From positions 197,477 through 255,948 of the forward strand of contig NZ_FNGC01000006.1 in the NCBI RefSeq assembly GCF_900102785.1: a DNA stretch of 58,472 nucleotides. The letters are read 5' to 3'. This stretch comes from Arthrobacter sp. ok362 (GTDB lineage Bacteria; Actinomycetota; Actinomycetes; Actinomycetales; Micrococcaceae). Within the stretch, counting starts at the first letter, position 1, and every line of letters begins with the position of its first letter. The position numbers were made by a program, and so were the translations under genes. The notes under the pieces were generated by a model. It was given only the letters and a program-made list of their open reading frames with translations, was not told where the DNA came from and ran no database searches. Below, one piece after another: positions 43,421 through 51,954 of the stretch.

Positions 43421-43441
43421 GTTGAGTGTACTTGACTCAAC
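43421..43441 (-). promoter_or_regulatory. HspR operator (HAIR element) upstream of the clp gene
   Basis: GTTGAGT-N7-ACTCAAC (43421-43427 and 43435-43441) closely matches the HAIR consensus CTTGAGT-N7-ACTCAAG bound by the heat-shock repressor HspR. It lies 18 bp before the start codon, overlapping the expected promoter. Confidence 0.8.
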
Positions 43442-44064
43442 GTTGGAAAAACGGATTTATTCCCGGGGCATCATCGGGCAGGGTGCGGACCCGGGGGACT
43501 CGGGTTGCCCCGGTGCCTGGACGCTGCTGAGGTTCAGGGCGCAACCCCGAGCGAGGACGCTTGGCAGAGCGAGCTCGCCAGCATAGCGGAGGCGTGTTCG
43601 ACGGATCGTACTCGCAGTCGGCAGCCTTGAGCGCGCCGGTTTGGCCGTCCGGGTTCTACCCCGGGGTCGTGACACGCGTATCGGACCGCTGCCATGCGGT
43701 CGACACGTACCGTGAACCCTGGGGAGGGCACATAGGTCCGGGACACGGGCCACGGAACACCATGCCGGTCAGGCGGCCCCCTGCAAAAGGTGGTTCGCGG
43801 ACGGTCATTTGCTGCAGGACTTGCCGCTGGAGCTGCGTTCGTGCGGTTCTGAGCGCGGCTGTTGTGGCCGCGGCGGCCTTCAGGGCGGCGAGGGCGGTGC
43901 CGACCGAATCGATGATTCGGCGACTGCCGTGGGCAGCCAGATATTCACGCCCGCGGGAATAACCAGCAGGAACACCGCGAGTGCGACGGCGCAGCCGAGG
44001 GCGGGATCCACGCCGGGGGCAAGCGGCAGGGGAGCTGGATCGGTGCTGTCCTGGCCACCGCCGG
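43442..44064. other. Gene-poor interval with a possible broken membrane protein
   Basis: No intact gene. On the minus strand at about 43880-44060, one frame holds a hydrophobic helix (LGCAVALAVFLLVIPAGVNI) and the adjacent frame continues with IIDSVGTALAALKAAAATTA. Together they look like a frameshifted small membrane protein. The evidence is weak. Confidence 0.25.
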
Positions 44065-44243
44065 GTGTGCACAATGTGCACGCCTGGGGCTTCGGATTCG
44101 GTTGTACTTCGTGCCGGACTGCGCCGGTTTGGTGAGAATTTCGGGGGAGTGACGGAATTTCAAGAGGAGGAACCCGGCTCGAGTCGCACCTCAGGCACAA
44201 TGTTTCCGCAGTTCAGCGGCCTTCGGGCCGCTGAATGTGTGCC
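44065..44243 (+). repeat. Diverged interspersed repeat with tRNA 3'-end-like segment, copy B
   Basis: Same order as copy A at 38811: GTGCACAATGTGCAC, then a GGGCTTCGGAT tract, then CTCGAGTCGCACCTCAGGCAC, then a perfect hairpin TTCAGCGGCC-TTCG-GGCCGCTGAA at 44212-44235. Same orientation as copy A, about 5.25 kb away. The interval up to 44671 has no gene; a -10-like TATACT is at 44554-44559. Confidence 0.5.
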
Positions 44244-44671
44244 GCTGGCCCGGACGGGCGCTCGGGCTTCGCTCAGGTCATTGATCAGGTCCTTTGGGGG
44301 CGCCCAGAGCCGTAAGCGCCTTGCACGGCGCTGCCGGGTCCTGTTCGTTTGCTGCAGATCCGGACGCAGCCACTGATCTGCGCGGGCGGGTGGAACCGTT
44401 GCGCGATTGACCACCCTTGGCGGGACAGTTTGCGGGCGGGGTGTACGCGAAGCCAGGTTTCCTGTAGCTGTTTCGGATTTCTCGCAGCGCCGGTGCGGGC
44501 GGAAGGTGTCGCGGTGGGACGATGGCGCCGAGCGATAGCAGTGTCTCTCTACATATACTTAGCAGGGCAATGGCCCTGTCACGCCTGCGCAGGAGGCCTC
44601 CCGCCCTAGCGAGCTTCATCGGGTTGACAATGCTCTGGGGCTGATGGGATATGGAACGCAGGAGGTTCGTC

Positions 44672-45574
44672 TTGGCTGTAGCACCTGTACCGCGTCTAGA
44701 CGCGGATGTCCGCCCGTACCTCGACTCGCTGGGCTTGCCGGGGATCATTGATCTGCATGTGCATTTCATGCCTTTCAAGGTGCTGGAGAAAGTGTGGCTG
44801 TTCTTTGACCGTGTTGCGGACAGCGGGGCTCCCCCTTGGCCCATCACCTACCGGGACGCCGAAGAGGACCGGGTGCGAACGCTGCGAGACATGGGAGTGA
44901 AGGCATTCACGACGCTGAACTATGCACACCGCCCCGGCATGGCGCAGTGGCTCAACGACTACTCAACAGCATTCGCCTCGACCCATGCTGACGCCATCCA
45001 CTCTGCTACTTTCTACCCAGAGCCAGGGGTGGAAACCGTCGTCGCGCACAGCTTGAAACAAGGCGCTCGAATCTTTAAGGTACACATCCAGGTGGGAGGA
45101 TTCTCACCCTTGGATCCTCAGCTTGCACCCGCCTGGGAGCTTATCCAGGACTCCGCTACACCGGTCGTCATCCACTGCGGCAACGGTCCGCACCCCGGAG
45201 AATACACCGGGCCTGAACCCATACGCGAACTCATCAAAAGGTACCCCTCGTTGACGCTCATCGTCGCGCACGCAGGCCTGCCGGAGTACCAGGAGTACGC
45301 CGACCTTGCCGCAAACAATCCTCACGTCTACCTCGACACCACCATGGTCGGCACCTCCTACATGGAACAGGTCGCCCCGATCCCGCCCGGATACCAGGAC
45401 ACCCTTGCCGGGCTGTCACACAAAGTCGTCTTCGGCACGGATTTTCCTTCGATTCCCTACTCCTACAGCCACCAGATTCAGGTACTCGAAGGCTGGGGAC
45501 TCGGAAGCCAATGGATGAAAAATGTCCTCTGGCACACCCCGCAGGCACTCCTAAGGCTGGACCGGCTGCCCTAG
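44672..45574 (+). CDS. Amidohydrolase-superfamily metal enzyme, ACMSD-like
   Basis: About 300 residues from a TTG at 44672 with AGGAGG 6 nt upstream; an ATG at 44651 is weaker. A TIM-barrel enzyme with the classical metal pair His 29 and His 31 (IDLHVHF), VVIHCGNGPHPGEYTG, LIVAHAGLPEY and FGTDFPSIPY. Unlike the two cluster proteins at 29466 and 32422 it keeps the standard HxH and lacks the SDYPH-type motif, so it is more likely an ordinary hydrolase or decarboxylase. No pathway partner is next to it. Confidence 0.85.
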   Translation: MAVAPVPRLDADVRPYLDSLGLPGIIDLHVHFMPFKVLEKVWLFFDRVADSGAPPWPITYRDAEEDRVRTLRDMGVKAFTTLNYAHRPGMAQWLNDYSTAFASTHADAIHSATFYPEPGVETVVAHSLKQGARIFKVHIQVGGFSPLDPQLAPAWELIQDSATPVVIHCGNGPHPGEYTGPEPIRELIKRYPSLTLIVAHAGLPEYQEYADLAANNPHVYLDTTMVGTSYMEQVAPIPPGYQDTLAGLSHKVVFGTDFPSIPYSYSHQIQVLEGWGLGSQWMKNVLWHTPQALLRLDRLP

Positions 45575-45625
45575 CCGCGCCCTCGGCACGGGCGGGTACC
45601 TTTTGCGCATCGGTAGGCCAGGCGC

Positions 45626-46223
45626 ATGGCATTGGGGGATGCGGCGCAGCCGCAGACAGTTCGGTCACACAGAGTGGTCTTGGATGCGTACGCGTTCATC
45701 AAGGGCTGGCTCATCGCCACCTCGCTCTGGGTGGGCGTGCTACTTCTCCTGGTGGCGGCAGGCTACGGCGTACCCGCCTCGCGGGACCGCACCGACGCCG
45801 GACACGTATGGGGCCTTTTGGGCATGACGATTCTTTATGGCTTCGGAGTTTCCCTGGTGGTCGCGGCGCCACTGGCCTGGGTGTTGGCCTATCTTCAGGT
45901 CCATGCCAGCCCAGGGGTCCGCCACCACCGGTGCCTCGGTCCGGGCTCACGGTTCCCTGGCCATGCTGGTCCGGACCCTGCCCTGGTACACCGGACCCCA
46001 CCCGGAAACTTTGGAAGCATTCCTCAAGTCCTACAGCCCCGCCCCGAGGAACCAGCCGCACTGTATGCAGCGGAGCCAGTGGCTAACCCCCCGGGTCACG
46101 ACGCAGGAGGCTCTGAGATGGCCAATGACATCGGACGTTTTGGGACAGCTCCCATCACCAGCGAATCAGAAAAACCTGTCGAAAGGCCGGCGGAGGAGCA
46201 GAAGCCCTATCTGAACTGGGGGC
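45626..46223 (+). CDS. Hypothetical membrane protein, C-terminus uncertain
   Basis: The first about 90 residues are convincing: a cytoplasmic start, hydrophobic segment 1 (GWLIATSLWVGVLLLLVAAG), a polar loop, and segment 2 (GMTILYGFGVSLVVAAPLAW). Beyond VLAYLQVHA the composition changes. The frame remains open to 46348, but the last part overlaps the convergent DUF916-like gene, so a frameshift near 45900 is likely. Function unknown. The end given here is arbitrary. Confidence 0.4.
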
Positions 46224-47294
46224 TCACTCGGCCAGGCTTGAGCGATCGCGATCGCGATTGCTGCCCCGGGTGCGAGGCAACGCAGCCGCAGCAGGGCTGC
46301 GACGCCGCCGGTGCAGTACCAGCCAGAATGCTACGAGGAGTGCTATGAAGAGTCCGGCCGCTATGGCGACCAGGAGCACCCATTGCGGGCCGTCGTCGTT
46401 GATCGGAGCGACAGGTTCACCCGGGCCCACTTCGGGGAACGCGACCGTCGCGGTGGCTTCGCGTTCGAGAAGGCCGCTCTTGAGTTTGATCTGAGCCGTC
46501 CAGGGGCCGTTGGGGAGTATTCCCGGAGGGGTGAAGACGACGGTCTGGGCATAGCCGGGTGCGACGGTCGCTGCTTTCGGGACGTTGAAAGGTCCGGCGG
46601 AAAGGCCTCCGGGTCCGGCGGTTAGGCTGAGTTCTCCAGTGATGTCGAGGGCCCGGCCGCCGGTGTTCGTGATCAGGGCGCTTAGCTGGGGGGATCCGTC
46701 CTTGCTGCGTCCGGCCGTCACGGAGGTGAGGGTGAAATCGGCGGGTTTGCCGTTGCCGGGTCCGACGGAGAGGTAGACGCGCACGCCGACCCTGTTGGCC
46801 TGCACGACGCCGCCCCTGTCTGCTGGGCTGCGTACCTCGGCCCAGATGGCGCCGTACTGTTCACTTTCCGGCGCGTCTGTCGGGACCTTGATCGAGGCCA
46901 TGACCTCCGCTTGGCCGCCGGGGGCTAGGTCGACCTGTGGCTGGGCTATCTGGGTCCAAGGGGTGAGGTCATTCTTGACCGAGGCGTTATCGCCGATGAA
47001 GGCACCGTTGTCGATGTGTGCCGCCCCGGGGTAGATGCGGATGGTCTGCGGGGTGCGGGTGTTGTTCTCCACCCGGACCCGGCGATTGATCTCGGAGCCG
47101 GGCGCGAGTCTATCGACGATGTAAGTGCGTGCCCGGGGATCGTTCTGGACGCTGGCGGGGATGTCCAGCAGGCGTATCCCGATGCCGTCCGGCTGAGTCG
47201 GCGAAGGCGCGGTAGTGTCAGGGCTGGCCGCCGTGGTGGGAGTCACCGGGGAAGCCAGCAGGGTCATCGCGAACAAGAACATCAGGGAACGCAA
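46224..47294 (-). CDS. DUF916 / WxL-interacting-like secreted membrane protein
   Basis: 356 residues. Signal peptide (MFLFAMTLLASPVTPTTA), then a beta-rich domain (about 35-170) with GIGIRLLDIPASVQNDPRAR, YIVDRLAPGSEINRRVRVEN and ESEQYGAIWAEV, typical of DUF916 peptidoglycan/WxL-interacting proteins. A second Ig-like domain precedes a C-terminal membrane helix (WVLLVAIAAGLFIALLVAFW) with a basic tail. In Firmicutes such proteins pair with WxL surface proteins; here the upstream gene encodes such a partner. The end converges on the plus-strand membrane protein. Confidence 0.75.
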   Translation of the reverse strand: MRSLMFLFAMTLLASPVTPTTAASPDTTAPSPTQPDGIGIRLLDIPASVQNDPRARTYIVDRLAPGSEINRRVRVENNTRTPQTIRIYPGAAHIDNGAFIGDNASVKNDLTPWTQIAQPQVDLAPGGQAEVMASIKVPTDAPESEQYGAIWAEVRSPADRGGVVQANRVGVRVYLSVGPGNGKPADFTLTSVTAGRSKDGSPQLSALITNTGGRALDITGELSLTAGPGGLSAGPFNVPKAATVAPGYAQTVVFTPPGILPNGPWTAQIKLKSGLLEREATATVAFPEVGPGEPVAPINDDGPQWVLLVAIAAGLFIALLVAFWLVLHRRRRSPAAAALPRTRGSNRDRDRSSLAE

Positions 47295-47344
47295 GAATTG
47301 CCTCTGCTTGATTGTGGGGCTCAGGGTGTTGTGCCTGTGGGCGT

Positions 47345-47385
47345 CGCCTTCCCGGGTACCGGCAGCTTTCCGACCCGGGAAGGCG
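47345..47385 (-). terminator. Hairpin between the WxL-like gene and the DUF916 gene
   Basis: Perfect 13-bp stem CGCCTTCCCGGGT / ACCCGGGAAGGCG with a 15-nt loop. It probably causes partial termination, so the surface protein is made in excess over the membrane partner. Confidence 0.65.
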
Positions 47386-47403
47386 CTTGTTCGACCGAGT
47401 CGC

Positions 47404-47928
47404 TTAGAGCGAAGAGTGGGTCAGCGTGGCCGTGTACGTGTCAGCCAGCGCGTCGGCCGGGGCGAGGACGCTCAGGCTGGCGTTCCAGGTCGCGGTGTTG
47501 TTCCCGGACACTGCAGTCGCCGTTTGGACCGTCTTGGCCGTGGACAGGTTCGACGCGGGGGTTTCCACCACCGTCGCGGTACCGGTAACGGTGGCCGCTT
47601 CGGGGGTGTAGGTGGCTGCCGTGGCAGGGATGACGTTTGCCGCGTTAATGCCTACAAAGTCGGTCAGGGCAACCTGGGCCGACCAACCGGCCACGCCTGC
47701 CCGGTCGTCGGTGATCTGTACGCCGGCAAGGCCGACGGAGGCGCTGGCACCAGGCGTCACAGTTCCGAGAGCGGCGGTCGCAGGCGCCGAGATGGAGAGG
47801 GTGCCGACGGGGACCTCGACGGTGACTGTGCTGTCCGCCGTCGGCGCGGCAGACGCCGGCAGGGTGACGGAGCCGACGAGGGCTGCCGATACGGCAGCAA
47901 TAAGGGATACACGGGAGATGGTGCGCAT
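47404..47928 (-). CDS. WxL-like secreted surface protein
   Basis: 174 residues. A standard signal peptide ends at LPASAA (about residue 28). The mature part is all-beta, rich in Ala, Thr and Val, with no cysteine. The C-terminal segment TATWNASLSVLAPADALADT and YTATLTHSSL resembles the WxL domain ending (a W, then D-x-Y-x-A-T-L-T-x-S). It is located directly upstream of the DUF916 protein, the expected WxL partner. RBS AAAGG precedes the ATG. Likely a cell-surface structural or adhesive protein. Confidence 0.7.
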   Translation of the reverse strand: MRTISRVSLIAAVSAALVGSVTLPASAAPTADSTVTVEVPVGTLSISAPATAALGTVTPGASASVGLAGVQITDDRAGVAGWSAQVALTDFVGINAANVIPATAATYTPEAATVTGTATVVETPASNLSTAKTVQTATAVSGNNTATWNASLSVLAPADALADTYTATLTHSSL

Positions 47929-48347
47929 AGTTGAGACCTTTGCAAATAAAAGTGAGTGACCGCCAAGGCACTATTCGGACAACGGCCTTGCCCGCGGGGC
48001 GCGCGATCTGATTTGTCCCCCACGGTCTCTGTCAAAGCTAACAAGGCTGCTCCTGCCCGGAACGGCCGCACGCTCCTTTGTGCACAGACTGGCCGATTTA
48101 TCATCCACGTCTGCACGAAATCGACCTCCACGCCGTCGTCTCCCAACGTGGCCAGCCGTAAGATTTTGAATTCAGGACAGACCCAGCAACTGCTGGTTCC
48201 TCAGTACGTCCGGGCAGCACCGTCCCGGATACGGAGAGCCTTCGAAACCACACGGAAGTCATTGAAACCTCACATGGCGCCCTGATCCACCCGAGAGAGC
48301 GGCATGTCGGCTGGATCCCGACGAACATAGAGAGCAGGAACGGCAAA
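47929..48347. other. Intergenic region, nothing recognised
   Basis: About 420 bp between the divergent WxL-like gene and a small plus-strand gene. It must hold the WxL-gene promoter, but no clear hexamer pair was seen. Confidence 0.3.
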
Positions 48348-48569
48348 ATGATCACGACCAATGAGACCGGGCGTATTTATCGCGTCACGGGCGACAGCCC
48401 ACATATCGTTGGCGCCGGCTTGAATGCGGCCGTCGAGTTGGCCCAACAACCCGCCATGGGGGAGGGCAAGCACGGTGTCCTCGTCGAGCGGCATGGGCCC
48501 GCGTCCTTCACTGTGGCTGTGCGCGGCTATGTTCCCTACGGAATCACCCAGGAACGCGAGCACCCCTGA
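48348..48569 (+). CDS. Small hypothetical protein (73 aa)
   Basis: 73 residues from an ATG with AGGAAC upstream: MITTNETGRIYRVTGDSPHI, then an alanine-rich helix and VAVRGYVPYGITQEREHP. It is soluble, with no known domain. The composition supports translation. Confidence 0.5.
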   Translation: MITTNETGRIYRVTGDSPHIVGAGLNAAVELAQQPAMGEGKHGVLVERHGPASFTVAVRGYVPYGITQEREHP

Positions 48570-48617
48570 CACATCTCTGGACATCAATGACCGCCCAGAT
48601 CGCCGAGGATAGCAACG

Positions 48618-48731
48618 GTGGAGAAAACCGGGGGAGTCCGGTTGCCCCAAATGGATCCGGATACCCGGCTACTGACGCAGCCCCGTCGTGGGCGCGCACC
48701 CAAGAAAGTCGGCGAACGAACCCATGATTGA
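48618..48731 (+). CDS. Possible 37-aa ORF
   Basis: GTG at 48618 to TGA at 48729-48731. The encoded peptide contains a basic patch (PRRGRAPKKVGER). Coding-like composition, but no clear ribosome-binding site. It may be the tail of a lost regulator. Confidence 0.2.
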   Translation: MEKTGGVRLPQMDPDTRLLTQPRRGRAPKKVGERTHD

Positions 48732-48929
48732 TGAATCTGACAAGTCGCGAAAGACAGTGCTAGTGGACTGGCTTGCATATCCGGTCCTGATCGATCCCGG
48801 GGAAGGACAAGCTGTTGGCAGAACGACAAAGATTTCCGGCACTTCGTGCGAGCTCTCCCGATCACGCCGCGTCCACCTCCGATGATGGCGAAACCATCCA
48901 GGGAGGCGGGGTATTGGCCGCGGGGCTGG

Positions 48930-49098
48930 CAACTGTCCCGGCCGGAAGTCGCGTGCGTCTGCAAAGCTGGGGTCGGTCGGCGCTTAGCGGTTCCTGGATG
49001 AGTGGATGCCCGACGGCTCCGCTTTCTGGATCTGGCTGGATGATGGAGCAGGGCGGCGTCTTATCCATGAGGACGACGGCGTCGAGGTAGTCGCATAG
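48930..49098 (+). pseudogene. Frameshifted small-protein remnant, relative of 36936-37109
   Basis: One frame reads TVPAGSRVRLQSWGRS and another RFLDEWMPDGSAFWIWLDD, then GAGRRLIHEDDGVEVVA and a stop at 49096-49098. Together they resemble the remnant at 36936 (VRVNVWKGG...WIAADG). The frames no longer join. The rest of the gap up to 49530 shows no gene. Confidence 0.35.
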
Positions 49099-49530
49099 TC
49101 CCGGCCTCACGCTCAAGGTCTTTGAATAGCCGCGGTCCGGCGGTTCGGTGCCGCAGCTGCCTCCCGGAGACCCCGGAGTAGGTGGACGTGCTTCATTGCC
49201 GGTACTGCCGCGCCAGCGCCCAATCCCGGTCGAGGCCGTCGGCCGCGGCCCTCCAAATCTACGGCCGCACGGCACCTGCCCTTGCCGGCGAGGCAGCCAT
49301 TTCCGACCTTCGATTCCGGGTTAGCGGATGGTCCCAGCAGTGCCCTCAACTGGTCAGTCGCCCCGGTCAGCAAGGAATGGTGCTTGGGAATGGCGTTTCC
49401 CTGGCCTGCACGACCTACGAACCGGCGGAGAGGACGCTTTGAACCGACGTTCCGTGGCGCGACTTGCCGGGATGACTTGTTTCCCGGAGAGGCAATCACT
49501 CAAAGAAGATGATGTCTGAATTAAAAAACT

Positions 49531-49582
49531 TTGATCAGATCTAAGAAAAGTATTGCGGATCACAGTTTTTGGAAATAGCATC
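49531..49582 (+). promoter_or_regulatory. Possible promoter region of the heterocycle cluster
   Basis: An AT-rich stretch begins at about 49519. TTGCGG (49554-49559) with TAGCAT (49576-49581, 16 bp apart) is a candidate promoter. GATCAGATC at 49533-49541 is a small symmetrical element that might bind the XRE-cupin regulator. All placed by eye. Confidence 0.3.
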
Positions 49583-49636
49583 GCCAAGAGATCTGAAGTG
49601 CAGATCCAAATCAGCGACGGCAAAGGAGCCATCTAC

Positions 49637-50809
49637 ATGCATATCGAAATCGCCGGTGCCGGGCTGGCGGGGCTGACCGCGGCGGCAGCGTTCGGCGCGG
49701 CCGGGTGTTCGGTCCGGGTACACGAAAAAGGTTCCAACCTCCGGGAGATCGGGGCCGGAATCTACCTGTGGGAAAACGGCCTTCGGGCCCTCGAAGCAAT
49801 TGGGGCTTACGACGAAGTCGTCTCCCGGGCCGAGAAGGTTGAAGTTCCATTCCTGCGGGACCACGACGGCAGCACCCTCCAGGACGAGTGGCTGCGGAAC
49901 CACCGCCTTTACACTGTCGGACGGCGGCACCTTTACCAGAGTCTTCTCAACGCGGCCCACCGCCAGGGTGTGGAGATTGTCACCGATTCGTCGGTCACCG
50001 GGGCCACCCCGAACGGAACGCTGACCACGGCCGACGGCCGGGAGTACCGGGCTGACCTGGCCATCGGGGCCGATGGCGTATTCTCCAAGGTCCGGGATTC
50101 CCTCGGCCTTCGCCAGAAACTTGTGGATCTGCGCGACGGCGGCGGCCGGCACCTTATCCCACGAACGGGCGACGATCCGGTCCACCAGACCATCGAGCAG
50201 TGGAATGGTGGCCGCCGCATCGGCATCATCCCGTGCTCACCGGACGAAACATACGTCTTCCTCTGCTGCCCTGCAAACGACATTGAGGGCCGCAAACAGA
50301 ATCCGTTCAACGCTGCCACGTGGATCGAAAGCTTCCCGGAGTTCCGCTCCCAGCTGGAGCGGATCCCCTTCGACACCGAAGGACGCTGGGCGCCCTTCCA
50401 CGATGTACACGTCAGCCAGTGGTACAGCGGGCGGACGGTGCTGGTGGGGGACGCCGCCCACGCTATGTCACCGAACCTAGGTCAGGCGGCCTGTGTTGCC
50501 ATGACCAATGCCGTGGCCCTTGCTATCTCGGTCACAAACAGCAGCAGCATCGATTTCGCCCTTGGATCGTGGCAGGAAGGCCAGCGCGAGATGAGCGAAG
50601 GAGTCCAGCGCTACTCCCGCGTCTATGGCAAGGTCGGCACCATGTGGCCCAAGGGTTTGCTGGACGCACGGTCCGCCCTGGTCAGGAAGCTCACAGCGTC
50701 CCGCCGAGTGCAGGGATCCATCAACTTCGCGGCCGAACGTTTTCCCGCCGGCCAGATCCAGCGCATCGACACCCCCGTCGGCGTCGTCCGTGAGGACGTG
50801 CTCGCATGA
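49637..50809 (+). CDS. FAD-dependent aromatic (N-heterocycle) monooxygenase, MHPCO-like
   Basis: 390 residues from ATG 49637, AAAGGAG 9 nt upstream. Class A flavin hydroxylase: FAD motif IAGAGLAGLTAA at the start, then HEKGSNLREIGAGIYLWENG, the DG motif in GADGVFSKVRDSLG (144-157) and the GD motif GDAAHAMSPNLGQAA from 271. The segment with GIYLW-NGLR and LHE/VHEK strongly recalls 2-methyl-3-hydroxypyridine-5-carboxylate oxygenase and 5-pyridoxate oxygenase. These open the pyridine ring in vitamin B6 breakdown by oxygenation plus hydrolysis. Substrate is not proven. The stop overlaps the next gene (ATGA). Confidence 0.87.
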   Translation: MHIEIAGAGLAGLTAAAAFGAAGCSVRVHEKGSNLREIGAGIYLWENGLRALEAIGAYDEVVSRAEKVEVPFLRDHDGSTLQDEWLRNHRLYTVGRRHLYQSLLNAAHRQGVEIVTDSSVTGATPNGTLTTADGREYRADLAIGADGVFSKVRDSLGLRQKLVDLRDGGGRHLIPRTGDDPVHQTIEQWNGGRRIGIIPCSPDETYVFLCCPANDIEGRKQNPFNAATWIESFPEFRSQLERIPFDTEGRWAPFHDVHVSQWYSGRTVLVGDAAHAMSPNLGQAACVAMTNAVALAISVTNSSSIDFALGSWQEGQREMSEGVQRYSRVYGKVGTMWPKGLLDARSALVRKLTASRRVQGSINFAAERFPAGQIQRIDTPVGVVREDVLA

Positions 50810-51954
50810 AGCCCCGGAAGCTGAAAACACTCGCCCTGGCCACCGTCGGTCTTCTCCTGCTCTCCGGGTGCGCAACGGCAAGCGCCGAGGCCGAGCCCGT
50901 CAGCGGCGAATCCTGGTCCGTGCCCGCGCTGCTCACGAACTGCAAGTCCCCCAAAGTGGACCCCCGTGGCTGCACAGGGCCGAACACCCCCGGGACCTAC
51001 ACGTCCCTGAGCCGGGGTGAGATCACCAAGCCCTGGCGCATCTGCTCCGTGTTGCCCCATCTGAAGGACCCGACCTGGGTGGGAATGAACTATGGTCAGG
51101 CCACGCAGGCGCGGCAGCTGGGCGTCTCCCTGACCACCACGGATGCAGGGGGCTACGAGAACGTTGCCCAGCAGGTGACGCAGGTGGAGGACTGTGTCAG
51201 CTCCGGCGTGAACGCGGTGCTGCTGAGCGCGGTGAGCAACGAGTCGCTGAACCCTGCCATCGCCAAGGCGAAGAAGCAGGGTGTAGCAGTGGTCGACGTC
51301 GGGAACGGAGTCTCCTCGCCAGAGGTGGACGCCCGCGTTCTGCAGGACTACGTGGACATGGGCAAGATGATCGGCACCCATCTGGCATCACTGAAGAAGC
51401 CGCTGAAGGTGGCGCTCCTGCCGGGACCGGCCGGGGCAGGGTGGACGGAGCGGTCCCGGAAGGGATTCGAGGCAGCCGTCGCAGGCTCGGCCGTCGAGGT
51501 CGTGGATGTCAAGTACGGCGACACAGGCAAGGAGGTTCAGCTGAAGCTCGTGGAGGACACCCTGTCCGCCAACCCTGGCATCGATGCAATCGTCGGCACA
51601 GCGATCACCATGGAAGTCGCGGCAACGCTCCTGGCCGAGCAGGGTAAGGCCGAGGACATCGGACTGTACGGCACGTACGTGACCCCGCAGGCAGTTGAAC
51701 TCATCAAGCGCGGGCAGGCGAAATGCGCTCCGTCGGAACAGTCCAGCCAGATCGGCAAGATCTCCGTGGACCTCGCGGTGCGCACGCTCGAGCATAAACC
51801 GCTGGACAAGGAAATCCAGCGCTACGCCCCGGAGCCCCTCTTGATCTGCGGACCCAAGGAAGACGGTTACGATAACACCTCGAAATTCGATGCCGCCGGA
51901 AGCTTCGCCCCTCAGGGATGGTCACCCGCTTTCAACGTGGAAGCGGGCAATTGA
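50806..51954 (+). CDS. Substrate-binding lipoprotein of a sugar-type ABC importer (TorT-like)
   Basis: 382 residues. Lipoprotein signal (LALATVGLLLLSGC, lipobox cysteine about 22), then a two-lobed type I periplasmic-binding fold: ICSVLPHLKDPTWVGMNYGQ, VEDCVSSGVNAVLLSAVSNE, and DAIVGTAITMEVAATLL. The sequence is of the TorT/ribose-binding type. It delivers its ligand to the permease at 55141 and the ATPase at 53606. Being translationally coupled to the monooxygenase, the ligand is probably the heterocycle or a derivative. It overlaps the next start (TGATG). Confidence 0.88.
   Translation: MKPRKLKTLALATVGLLLLSGCATASAEAEPVSGESWSVPALLTNCKSPKVDPRGCTGPNTPGTYTSLSRGEITKPWRICSVLPHLKDPTWVGMNYGQATQARQLGVSLTTTDAGGYENVAQQVTQVEDCVSSGVNAVLLSAVSNESLNPAIAKAKKQGVAVVDVGNGVSSPEVDARVLQDYVDMGKMIGTHLASLKKPLKVALLPGPAGAGWTERSRKGFEAAVAGSAVEVVDVKYGDTGKEVQLKLVEDTLSANPGIDAIVGTAITMEVAATLLAEQGKAEDIGLYGTYVTPQAVELIKRGQAKCAPSEQSSQIGKISVDLAVRTLEHKPLDKEIQRYAPEPLLICGPKEDGYDNTSKFDAAGSFAPQGWSPAFNVEAGN

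Noticed and set aside
43561..43962. 133-aa plus-strand ORF upstream of the clp gene
   Set aside because: Cys/Trp/Arg-rich composition, no ribosome-binding site; looks like non-coding sequence.
48584..48964. 126-aa minus-strand ORF
   Set aside because: Composition of a shadow frame (Ser/Arg/Cys-rich), no domain.
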